From an uncultured Muribaculaceae bacterium (GTDB lineage: Bacteria > Bacteroidota > Bacteroidia > Bacteroidales > Muribaculaceae): a DNA stretch of 64,000 nt. The notes beneath the pieces were generated by a model that saw only the letters and a list, made by a program, of their open reading frames with translations, was not told where the DNA came from and searched no databases. Each line of letters opens with the position of its first letter. Position 1 is the stretch's first letter. Below are positions 34,811-43,244 of this stretch, one piece after another. Both the position numbers and the translations under genes were made by a program. Location of the stretch: positions 1 to 64,000 of the forward strand of contig CAJTME010000009.1 of the NCBI GenBank assembly GCA_910577315.1, in the 5' to 3' direction.

Positions 34811-36871
34811 ATGAAACGAATCCTGAATATAACCTATCTTTTGTGCCTCATGCTCGCTGCGACAGCGGGCGTGGCCTCCGCGACGGAAAGAGCCGAGCGT
34901 ACGCCGGCCTTTCCGGGCGCCGAGGGCTGGGGTCGCTACGTGACCGGCGGTCGCGGAGGCAAAGTAATCCACGTAACAAACCTCAACGACTCGGGCACGG
35001 GCTCGCTGCGCTGGGCAATCGACCAGACAGGTCCCCGCACGATCGTGTTCGACGTATCCGGCACCATCCATCTTAAATCCGACCTCGACCTGCGCGCCGC
35101 CGACGTGACCATCGCCGGCCAGACTGCCCCGGGCGACGGAATCTGCATAGCCGACTTCCCCTTCTCCATAAAAACCCGCAATGTAATCATACGCTACATC
35201 CGATTCCGCCCGGGCAATGCATCAAGCACAAACCTTGACGGTCTCGACGGCCTTGGTTGTGTCGATTCAGAACGTATAATGATTGACCACTGCTCGATAA
35301 GTTGGGCCACCGATGAATGTTGCTCGGTCTACGGCAACCGCTTCTCAACGGTGCAGTGGTGCATCATATCGCAAAGTCTGCGCCATGGCGGACACTCCAA
35401 AGGCACCCACGGCTATGGCGGAATGATGGGCGGCGAAGGCGCCACCTACCACCACAACCTGCTCGCCCATCACGATTCACGAGCCCCGCGCCTGGGCGAA
35501 CGTCCCGCAACCGGCCCACGCGACACCACCGACTTCCGCAACAACGTCATGTATAACTGGAGCGGACAGGGTTGCTATGGCTGCGAAAACATGAACGTGA
35601 ACATCGTCGGCAATTACTATAAACCCGGCTCGGCCACAAACCAGCGCGACATCGGCATCCGCAAGCGCATATGCGGCGTCGGCGTGAACGAGAACCCGAA
35701 CGACCCCATGTATCTGGTGTGGTCGACACTCTTTGTCGAGGGCAACGTGAACTCCAAGTACGAAGACGTCACCGCCGACAACTGGACCATCGGAATATGG
35801 AACCAGCTCGACGCAAAATACCGCACTCTCGAAAAATACGGTCTCGATGAATCGAAAATGCATCTCACCGAGCCTGTAAAATATTACCACGTGACCACCC
35901 ACAGCGCCGATGACGCCTTCAACCGTGTTCTTGACTATGCGGGCGCGTCGCTCAGCCGCGACAGTCACGATGCCCTCATGGCCAGCGACACCCGCAATGG
36001 CGAACATACATACACAGGCAGCGGCAGCGGCAACGGCAAGGGAATCATAGACTCGCCGCTCGACAACCGCCCGGCCGACGCTCCCGACGACTGGACTCCC
36101 TGGCCTGTGCTCAACTCGACTGCCACACCTGTCGACACCGACCGCGACGGCATGCCCGACGAATGGGAAATCGCAAACGGTCTCGACCCCGACAACGCCG
36201 ATGACCGCAACCTTCTCAATGCAGAAGGCTATACTATGCTCGAAGTCTACATCAACAGCATCGTTGAGCACATAACCGAGGCCCAAAACGCTGGCGGCAC
36301 CGAGAGCGGTTACAAAGAATATGTGCCGGAAGCTCTCAACGAATACATCATCAGTGCCGACACGCGCGAGGATAATTCATGGAGTTTCGGCCACAGCATC
36401 ACCCTCTCGAACACCCGCAACAGCGGCTATACTACCAGCGGAGAATATATCGGCGTGGCCCGCGACGTGCAGCACACTGTCTCGCTGCCCGAGGGCGCCG
36501 AAATCACATGGATTGAAGCCGAAGGCCGCGCACGCTACTCGACAGACAAATACCCGGCCGCAACCCTTTCGGAACTCAATGGCAACGCTTATGCCGACGG
36601 CCAATATTCCCTGCCAAAAGGCGATGCCGCGGGCAGTTTCTCAATCGTTCTTGACCAACCGGCGTCAAATAGCCTCACAATGACATGGACCGGCAACAAT
36701 CCATATCTCAAACTGATTCTACACACCACATCCCCGCTCGGAGTGACAGACGTCACCGCCGGCAGCCGTAAGACCGACAACCGCTGGTTCAACCTTCAGG
36801 GCATCGAAGTCGACAGCCCGTCGGTTCCCGGACTCTATATTCACAACGGAAAGAAAATATTGATAAAATAA
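34811..36871 (+). CDS. Secreted PL1-family pectate lyase, copy 1
   Basis: 686 residues, signal peptide 1-24. The parallel beta-helix lyase domain (about 30-420) starts with the PL1 hallmark PAFPGAEGWGRYVTGGRGG; the catalytic Arg region is RAPRLG at 224-229 next to HHNLLAHHDS, and Ca-binding Asp residues lie at MIDHCSISWATDE. A thrombospondin-3-like Ca motif DTDRDGMPDEWE follows (about 440), then an unnamed beta domain of about 130 residues (515-645) shared with the next gene, then the tail WFNLQGIEV...GLYIHNGKKILIK. It cleaves demethylated homogalacturonan by beta-elimination. The next gene, a paralogue, starts 9 bp later. Confidence 0.9.
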   Translation: MKRILNITYLLCLMLAATAGVASATERAERTPAFPGAEGWGRYVTGGRGGKVIHVTNLNDSGTGSLRWAIDQTGPRTIVFDVSGTIHLKSDLDLRAADVTIAGQTAPGDGICIADFPFSIKTRNVIIRYIRFRPGNASSTNLDGLDGLGCVDSERIMIDHCSISWATDECCSVYGNRFSTVQWCIISQSLRHGGHSKGTHGYGGMMGGEGATYHHNLLAHHDSRAPRLGERPATGPRDTTDFRNNVMYNWSGQGCYGCENMNVNIVGNYYKPGSATNQRDIGIRKRICGVGVNENPNDPMYLVWSTLFVEGNVNSKYEDVTADNWTIGIWNQLDAKYRTLEKYGLDESKMHLTEPVKYYHVTTHSADDAFNRVLDYAGASLSRDSHDALMASDTRNGEHTYTGSGSGNGKGIIDSPLDNRPADAPDDWTPWPVLNSTATPVDTDRDGMPDEWEIANGLDPDNADDRNLLNAEGYTMLEVYINSIVEHITEAQNAGGTESGYKEYVPEALNEYIISADTREDNSWSFGHSITLSNTRNSGYTTSGEYIGVARDVQHTVSLPEGAEITWIEAEGRARYSTDKYPAATLSELNGNAYADGQYSLPKGDAAGSFSIVLDQPASNSLTMTWTGNNPYLKLILHTTSPLGVTDVTAGSRKTDNRWFNLQGIEVDSPSVPGLYIHNGKKILIK

Positions 36872-36880
36872 CCCCACTCC

Positions 36881-38977
36881 ATGAAAACAAAGACTCTCAG
36901 GCAGATGGCTTCAGCGTCGCTTGTGGCATCGGCCATAGCGTGCGCCCTACCGGCCTTTGCCCAGACCAATGAGAAAACGCCAGCATTCCCCGGTGCGGAA
37001 GGTTTCGGCCGATACACCACCGGCGGACGCGGCGGCAAAGTTTACCACGTCACCAATCTCAATAGCTCGGGCAACGGTTCGCTGCGCTGGGCGCTCTCAC
37101 AGCCCGGTCCGCGCACAATCGTGTTTGATGTCTCCGGCACCATCCACCTCACTGAGGGTCTCAGAATTCCCGAAAACACCACCGTTGCCGGCCAGACCGC
37201 GCCCGGCGACGGCATCTGCGTGGCCGACTATCCCGTCAGCCTCAGTTCAAACACCATCGTGCGCTACATGCGCTTCCGCCTCGGTAACACCTACGTGACT
37301 GAAAAAGGTGCAGACGGTTGGGACGGCCTCGGCGCAATGGATTCGGAGAACATCATCGTCGACCACTGCTCGGTCAGCTGGAGTATCGACGAATGTTGCT
37401 CGCTGCTCGGCAACCACAACACCACCCTCCAGTGGAGCATAGTCGCCCAAAGCCTCGTTGACGCAGGCCACTCGAAGGGCTCGCACGGCTACGGCGGCAA
37501 CTGGGGCGGCTCAGGCGCTTCGTTCCACCACAACCTCGTCGCCCACCACGGTTCGCGCACCCCGCGCCTCGGCCCGCGCCCCACAACCCAGCTCGACGAA
37601 CGCATGGACATGCGCAACAACGTCATCTATAACTTCGGCGGCAACGGCTGCTATGGTGGCGAAGGCATGACCGTTAACATCGTCAACAACTACTACAAGC
37701 CCGGCCCCGGTTCGCCCACGGGTTCGAAAGGCAAACGCATCGCCGGTGTGGGCGTACGCACCGAGGAATACTGCACCACATATCCCGACTATCGTCCCGC
37801 CCTGCATCTGTGGGGTAAATATTTTGTCGAAGGCAATGTCAACTCCAAGTATGCCGACGTAACGCGCGACAACTGGAACTACGGCGTTCTGCAACAAATC
37901 GACCGTTCGGCTTCGGCCACCGACGGAACATGGAACGACCAGGTTGCCGAAGACATTCACGCCAAGGAAGAAATGTGGTTCGTGACCACTACCACCCACA
38001 GCGCCGAGGACGCCTACGAACGCGTGCTTGACTATGCCGGCGCCTCACTTAGCCGTGACAGCCATGACGCCCTGATGGTCTATGACACCCGCAACGGCGT
38101 GGCATCATACACCGGCAAGGGCAACGGCAAGGGATTCATCAACAGCCAGGAAGACAACAAACCCTACAACGCGCCCGACAATTGGAACGCCTGGCCAACC
38201 CTTAATTCCACCGAGGCACCCCTCGATTCGGACCGCGACGGCATGCCCGACGAGTGGGAACGCCAGCACGGACTTGATCCTACCGACTCATCCGACCGCA
38301 ACCTGATGAACGACGAAGGATATACGATGCTTGAGCTCTACCTCGCAAGTCTTGTCGAGGATATAACTGCGGCACAAAATGCCGGAGGCACAGAAGAAGG
38401 CGGCATCGTGGAATACGATCCAATCGAGGACTCTTACGACATCTGCGTAGCAACCCGCATCGACGGCACATGGGGGTTCGGCCACGACATCACCCTGAGC
38501 AACTCATCGAACGGCGGCTACACCACCAAAGGCGATTATATCGGCGTGGGCCGCGACCAGGACCATCTCATCACCCTTCCCGGTGGAGCAGTCATCACAT
38601 GGATTAAATTTGAAGGCATGGGACGATACACCAGTTCCAGCTATACCGACGCAAAACTTGTCGAGCTGGCCGGAACATCATACGAGGACGGCCGCTACAG
38701 CCTGCCGAAAGGCGACACTCCAGCAGAATTTGCTGTAGCTATCCCCGATGGCGGCATCAAGCACAACCTCTCTATGCGATGGACAGGCAACAACCCTTAC
38801 CTCCGCATCACCCTCTACACCACCGAAGTCCCCGCCACGCTCGGTGTAATTGGAGTCGCAGTTGACGAAGAGGAAAGCTCCGACGATTCGTGGTACAACC
38901 TCCAGGGCATCCGGGTGAGCCATCCCTCCACTCCCGGCATCTACATCCACCGCGGCAAGAAAATCATCATCCGATAA
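36881..38977 (+). CDS. Secreted PL1-family pectate lyase, copy 2
   Basis: 698 residues, signal peptide ending PAFAQT. It has the same architecture as the preceding gene: PL1 beta-helix with PAFPGAEGFGRYTTGGRGG, IVDHCSVSWSIDE and RTPRLG at 226-231; the Ca motif DSDRDGMPDEWE; the unnamed beta domain; and the tail WYNLQGIRV...GIYIHRGKKIIIR. The two lyases clearly arose by tandem duplication but have diverged throughout, so they may differ in preferred methylation pattern or chain length. It is co-transcribed with copy 1 and closed by a terminator at 38991-39028. Confidence 0.9.
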   Translation: MKTKTLRQMASASLVASAIACALPAFAQTNEKTPAFPGAEGFGRYTTGGRGGKVYHVTNLNSSGNGSLRWALSQPGPRTIVFDVSGTIHLTEGLRIPENTTVAGQTAPGDGICVADYPVSLSSNTIVRYMRFRLGNTYVTEKGADGWDGLGAMDSENIIVDHCSVSWSIDECCSLLGNHNTTLQWSIVAQSLVDAGHSKGSHGYGGNWGGSGASFHHNLVAHHGSRTPRLGPRPTTQLDERMDMRNNVIYNFGGNGCYGGEGMTVNIVNNYYKPGPGSPTGSKGKRIAGVGVRTEEYCTTYPDYRPALHLWGKYFVEGNVNSKYADVTRDNWNYGVLQQIDRSASATDGTWNDQVAEDIHAKEEMWFVTTTTHSAEDAYERVLDYAGASLSRDSHDALMVYDTRNGVASYTGKGNGKGFINSQEDNKPYNAPDNWNAWPTLNSTEAPLDSDRDGMPDEWERQHGLDPTDSSDRNLMNDEGYTMLELYLASLVEDITAAQNAGGTEEGGIVEYDPIEDSYDICVATRIDGTWGFGHDITLSNSSNGGYTTKGDYIGVGRDQDHLITLPGGAVITWIKFEGMGRYTSSSYTDAKLVELAGTSYEDGRYSLPKGDTPAEFAVAIPDGGIKHNLSMRWTGNNPYLRITLYTTEVPATLGVIGVAVDEEESSDDSWYNLQGIRVSHPSTPGIYIHRGKKIIIR

Positions 38978-38990
38978 AACTTGACACTAA

Positions 38991-39028
38991 AAAGAATAAG
39001 GCAGGCCACCACACCTGCCTTATTCTTT
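38991..39028 (+). terminator. Terminator of the pectate lyase operon
   Basis: A perfect 15-bp stem (38991-39005 with 39014-39028) with an 8-nt loop; A-rich on the left and T-rich on the right. Confidence 0.85.
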
Positions 39029-39071
39029 CCGCAAATTGGGCTGAAAAATTGTTTTTCCACCTATCGCGGCA

Positions 39072-39111
39072 AAATTTATGCCCCCTACCCCTGATTTTCA
39101 GCCTAACTTAG
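39072..39111 (+). promoter_or_regulatory. Promoter of the 39176 secreted protein with shared upstream box
   Basis: -7-like TAACTTAG at 39104-39111 (one mismatch) and AAATTTATGCCC starting 32 nt upstream. The stretch between resembles the pectate lyase promoter. Leader about 60 nt. Confidence 0.45.
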
Positions 39112-39175
39112 CGGTCGGAAATCAAACCGAATCCAATCAAACAACCTAAATAATAATACCTAAAAACAAAGCACA

Positions 39176-40582
39176 ATGAAAAAAGCTTTACTTCTTTCCG
39201 CTCTCGCATTTGGTTTCGCAGCCAACGCGCAGACCGTACAGAACATCCCCGGCAACATCCGTATCGACGGTGACTACACCACCACTACCGTAGCCGAGGC
39301 TAACATTCCCCAACCCGACGCAGACGGCAACGTAGATCCCATCAAGGACCGTAAGAAAGCCGACGATGACGGCATCTGGCAGTCAGACAACATGCAGGTC
39401 GGCGACAAGATGACCTTCAAGCTCAACGCCACCCCCGACGAATCATGCTACATCCTCCGCTTCCAGACCGGCACCAAGAACACCGGCAGCCAGATATATT
39501 TCGAGCTCGTTGACTCGAAGGGCGACCTCCAGTGGTCGGAAACCTGCGACGTTTACAACAACGGCCAGTGGAACAGCAAATGGTATGACGCAGAACTCTA
39601 CATCGCCGATCCCCTCGAAGGCGGTCAATACACCCTCACCCTCACCTTCCTCAGCGACCCCGACATCAACGGCAACAAGAACACCGTAAACTGCCGCGAA
39701 TTCTCGTTTGAGGCACGCGAAGAAATCGAAAACTACTCGCTCTACGCCGTATGTGACAACGAAGATGCCGGTAAAATCGTAATCAGCCCCTTCCAGAACT
39801 CATATCTTGCCGGCACCGAGGTAGTCCTCACCGCCCAGGCCAACTCCGGCTACAAGTTCAACCATTGGGAAAACCAGTACGGTGACATCATCGAGGAAAA
39901 TCCCTACACCCTCATCATGACCGAAACCACCGACATGTACGCTTATTTCGACGAAATCCTCATGCACAGCAAGGTGCCCGGTTATGTCGACTTCTACACC
40001 CGCACATCCGGTCAGGGCGATCCCGAAACCAAGGCTGTCCGTCTCGACGGCGAATGGGTAAATGACGAAGAACCCGTTATGTACCTCGCCAACTACCGTC
40101 ACAACAACTACGAAGTCTTTGAAATTGAAGTGACCAAGGCCGGTGCCTACACCATCTCCGCCCCCTACTCCACCAAGCAGGAAGCCGGTAAAGTAGCCTT
40201 CACCATCTACGACAAGGACGAATACGAAGCTGATCCCACCACCGCAACCGCTGAATGGTCTGGCGTCCTCAATGCCGAAAACACCACCAACTGGCAGAAG
40301 TTCGTTTCCTTCAACTTCAACGACGTCAACCTCACCGAAGGCCGCAAGATGCTCCACCTCCTCTTCACCGAAGACGTAGCGATGAAATACACCGTAAACC
40401 TTCTCCACATCGGCTTCGGCCTCGGCGACGACTGGGGTGATAACGAAACCGAAGGCATCGAAGGCATCAACGCCGACAACGCCGCTCCCGTCAAGGCCTA
40501 CAACCTCCAGGGCATCGAGGTAGAGCCCACCGCCAAGGGTCTGCTCATCCTCAGCAACGGAACCAAGGTCTACAACAAATAA
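39176..40582 (+). CDS. Secreted binding-type protein with InlB-like repeat and C-terminal tail
   Basis: 468 residues; signal peptide 1-19. CBM6-like beta-sandwich about 20-185 (CYILRFQTGTKNTGSQIYFEL); one InlB B-type (Flg_new-like) repeat about 190-260 with GTEVVLTAQANSGYKFNHWE; a second CBM6-like module about 265-420 with YTISAPYSTKQEAGKVAFTI; then the tail AYNLQGIEV...GLLILSNGTKVYNK. There is no catalytic signature. A glycan-binding or adhesion role at the surface is inferred from the modules and from the position between pectinase and glycosidase genes. It is a single-gene unit with its own promoter-like region and terminator. Confidence 0.65.
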   Translation: MKKALLLSALAFGFAANAQTVQNIPGNIRIDGDYTTTTVAEANIPQPDADGNVDPIKDRKKADDDGIWQSDNMQVGDKMTFKLNATPDESCYILRFQTGTKNTGSQIYFELVDSKGDLQWSETCDVYNNGQWNSKWYDAELYIADPLEGGQYTLTLTFLSDPDINGNKNTVNCREFSFEAREEIENYSLYAVCDNEDAGKIVISPFQNSYLAGTEVVLTAQANSGYKFNHWENQYGDIIEENPYTLIMTETTDMYAYFDEILMHSKVPGYVDFYTRTSGQGDPETKAVRLDGEWVNDEEPVMYLANYRHNNYEVFEIEVTKAGAYTISAPYSTKQEAGKVAFTIYDKDEYEADPTTATAEWSGVLNAENTTNWQKFVSFNFNDVNLTEGRKMLHLLFTEDVAMKYTVNLLHIGFGLGDDWGDNETEGIEGINADNAAPVKAYNLQGIEVEPTAKGLLILSNGTKVYNK

Positions 40583-40619
40583 GAATCTTATTTGACATAC
40601 TTTCCATAACGTAATCTCA

Positions 40620-40661
40620 GGGCCGTATCCCGCCGCAACGGCGCGATACGGCCCGCTTTTT
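40620..40661 (+). terminator. Terminator after the 39176 gene
   Basis: A 10-bp stem (40620-40629 with 40645-40654) with a nested GCCG/CGGC stem inside, followed by GCTTTTT. The following GH3 gene starts 25 nt later with no visible -7 box, so it may rely on read-through. Confidence 0.8.
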
Positions 40662-40685
40662 AAACTGACCTAAAACCATCCGCAA

Positions 40686-43244
40686 ATGCGCTTATCAGCT
40701 TTTATAATCCTTTCATTGTTCATAAAGATTGCTGTCAACGCACAGCCTTTGCCCTATCAGAACCCGGATTTGTCGCCGAAAGAACGGGCAGCCGACCTTT
40801 GCTCGCGCCTCACTCTTGAAGAAAAGACCAAACTGATGATGAATTCCTCGCCAGCCATCGAGCGCCTGGGAATACCGGCCTTCGAGTGGTGGAGCGAAGC
40901 CCTCCACGGCGTAGGCCGCAACGGTTTGGCGACGGTGTTCCCTTCGTGCATAGGCATGGCCGCATCTTTTGACGACGACCTTATAGAACAGATTTTCACG
41001 GCCATCTCCGACGAGGCACGCGCCAAAAACACCCAGGCCCGTGGTCAAGGCAAAATGGGTAAATATAAAGGCCTGTCGTTCTGGACCCCGACAATCAACA
41101 TTTTCCGTGACCCCCGGTGGGGACGCGGTCAGGAAACATACGGAGAAGACCCGTACATGAACGGACGCATGGGTCTGCGGGTAGTACGCGGCCTTCAGGG
41201 CGACGGTTCGTCGAAATACTTCAAACTCCTCGCCTGCGCCAAACATTTCGCCGTCCACAGCGGCCCTGAAAGCTCACGACACAGCCTCGACATCAACAAT
41301 ATCAGTCCGCGGGATTTGTGGGAAAGCTATATGCCCGCTTTCGAGGTTTTGGTCAAGGACGGAAACGTACGCGAGGTGATGTGCGCCTATCAGCGCCTTG
41401 ACGGACAGGCATGCTGCGGCTCCGACCGTCTTCTTCAGCAGATCCTGCGCGACCAATGGGACTTTGACGGCGTGGTTGTCAGCGACTGCGGAGCCATCAA
41501 CGACTTCTACCTGCCAAAACGCCACGGCGTTGCCGCCGATGCACCGGCAGCCGCCGCACTCGGTGTGCGCAGCGGCACCGATGTTGAATGTGGCGCGATA
41601 TACAAGAACCTCCCCGAGGCCATCAAGCGCGGCGACCTTACCGAAGCCGACATCGACCGCAATGTCCTCCGTCTGCTCGAAGCCCGGTTCTCACTCGGTG
41701 ACTTCGAACCCGATTCGCTGGTGGAATGGACCAACATACCCCTCAGCGTCATAAGTTGCCAAGCCCACCGCGACCTTGCCCTGAAAATGGCCCGCGAACA
41801 GTCAGTCCTCCTTAAAAACAACGGTATCCTGCCGCTGCCCAAAACCGGCAAGAAAATAATGGTGATGGGACCGAACGCAGTGGACTCAACAATGCAATGG
41901 GGCATATATTATGGCCAGCCAGCACATACCGAGACCATCCTGCAGGGCATCCGCGCCAAAATCGGCGACGTACCCTATCACCGCTGCTCAACCATCACTG
42001 CCCTGCGCGACAGCGAGAGCATCATGGGCGAAATGACAGATGAACAGGGCCGCAAAGGCATGCACGGTGTCTACTGGAACAACATCGCCATGGAAGGTCC
42101 CGAAGTGGCCGAAGCTTGGTATTCCTCCCCCATCCTGCTGGATAACGGCGGCAACACCGCATTCGCGCCAGGCGTTGACCTCACCAATTTCACCACCCGT
42201 ATAAAAGGCAAATTCATCGCCACGGCCGACGAAACGCTCGAAATGGTCTACAACAACGACGACGGCCTCCGCATAATCGTCAACGGCGACACCATCCACA
42301 ACCGCTGGAAATATGATCCTCTCAATTTCCGCAGCGCACCCCTCGCCGTGGAAAAAGGCAAGACCTATGAAATCGAGGTAAACTACATGCAGCTTGAGGA
42401 TGACGCCACCCTCAATTTCGACATCCTCCGCCAGCGTGAAATCTCGATTCCCGAAATAGTAGCCCGCGCTTCCGATGCCGACGTGGTTATATTTGTCGGC
42501 GGTATTTCGCCCGCACTTGAACGCGAGCAGGCAAAAGTAACAGAACCCGGCTTCCACGGCGGCGACCGCACCTCAATCGAGCTTCCGCAATGCCAGCGCG
42601 ACATCCTCGCCGCGCTCCATCGCGCCGGCAAGCAGGTTGTGCTTGTGAATTGCAGCGGCAGCCCCGTAGCCCTCACGCCTGAAAATTCAACCTGCGACGC
42701 CATACTCCAGGCCTGGTACGCCGGTCAGGAAGGTGGCACAGCAATAGCCGACATATTGTTTGGCGACTATAATCCCTCCGGCAAGCTTCCCGTTACCTTC
42801 TATGCTGACGATTCCCAACTGCCCGACTTTGAAGACTACCGTATGGCCGGCCGCACATACCGCTATCTCGACAGCGCCCCTCTCTACCCCTTCGGCCACG
42901 GTCTCAGCTACACCACCTTTGAAATAGGGAAACCAGTCTACAAAAACGGAAAAGTAACCGTGAAAGTGAAAAATACCGGCAAGAACTACGGCACAGAGAC
43001 CGTACAACTCTATATCCGCCGAACCGCCGATACCGATGGTCCCGACAAGAGCCTGCGCGGATATGCCCGCGTTGACCTCAAGCCCGGCGAAAGCAAGACG
43101 GTAGAACTTCCCATGCCACGCGAGAATTTCAAGAATTGGGACGAACAGTCGCAGACGATGGCAGTCGTTCCCGGCGAATATCAGATTATGGTGGGAAATT
43201 CAAGTTCCGACAATGACCTAAAAAGTATCAAAGTAAGACTATGA
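40686..43244 (+). CDS. Secreted GH3 beta-glycosidase (xylosidase/glucosidase) with PA14 insertion
   Basis: 852 residues; signal peptide ending VNAQ. The N-terminal GH3 TIM barrel (about 22-330) has FEWWSEALHGV, KHFAVHSGPESSRH and nucleophile Asp267 in VVVSDCGAIND. The (alpha/beta)6 sandwich is interrupted by a PA14-like domain (about 440-590, VYNNDDGLRIIVNGD). A C-terminal fibronectin-III-like domain has YPFGHGLSYTTFE. The WWSEALHG motif and PA14 insertion are typical of Bacteroidota GH3 xylosidases/glucosidases; xylosidase fits the neighbouring xylose operon and GH43 gene. It has no C-terminal tail. The stop overlaps the GH43 start by 4 nt (ATGA). Confidence 0.85.
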   Translation: MRLSAFIILSLFIKIAVNAQPLPYQNPDLSPKERAADLCSRLTLEEKTKLMMNSSPAIERLGIPAFEWWSEALHGVGRNGLATVFPSCIGMAASFDDDLIEQIFTAISDEARAKNTQARGQGKMGKYKGLSFWTPTINIFRDPRWGRGQETYGEDPYMNGRMGLRVVRGLQGDGSSKYFKLLACAKHFAVHSGPESSRHSLDINNISPRDLWESYMPAFEVLVKDGNVREVMCAYQRLDGQACCGSDRLLQQILRDQWDFDGVVVSDCGAINDFYLPKRHGVAADAPAAAALGVRSGTDVECGAIYKNLPEAIKRGDLTEADIDRNVLRLLEARFSLGDFEPDSLVEWTNIPLSVISCQAHRDLALKMAREQSVLLKNNGILPLPKTGKKIMVMGPNAVDSTMQWGIYYGQPAHTETILQGIRAKIGDVPYHRCSTITALRDSESIMGEMTDEQGRKGMHGVYWNNIAMEGPEVAEAWYSSPILLDNGGNTAFAPGVDLTNFTTRIKGKFIATADETLEMVYNNDDGLRIIVNGDTIHNRWKYDPLNFRSAPLAVEKGKTYEIEVNYMQLEDDATLNFDILRQREISIPEIVARASDADVVIFVGGISPALEREQAKVTEPGFHGGDRTSIELPQCQRDILAALHRAGKQVVLVNCSGSPVALTPENSTCDAILQAWYAGQEGGTAIADILFGDYNPSGKLPVTFYADDSQLPDFEDYRMAGRTYRYLDSAPLYPFGHGLSYTTFEIGKPVYKNGKVTVKVKNTGKNYGTETVQLYIRRTADTDGPDKSLRGYARVDLKPGESKTVELPMPRENFKNWDEQSQTMAVVPGEYQIMVGNSSSDNDLKSIKVRL

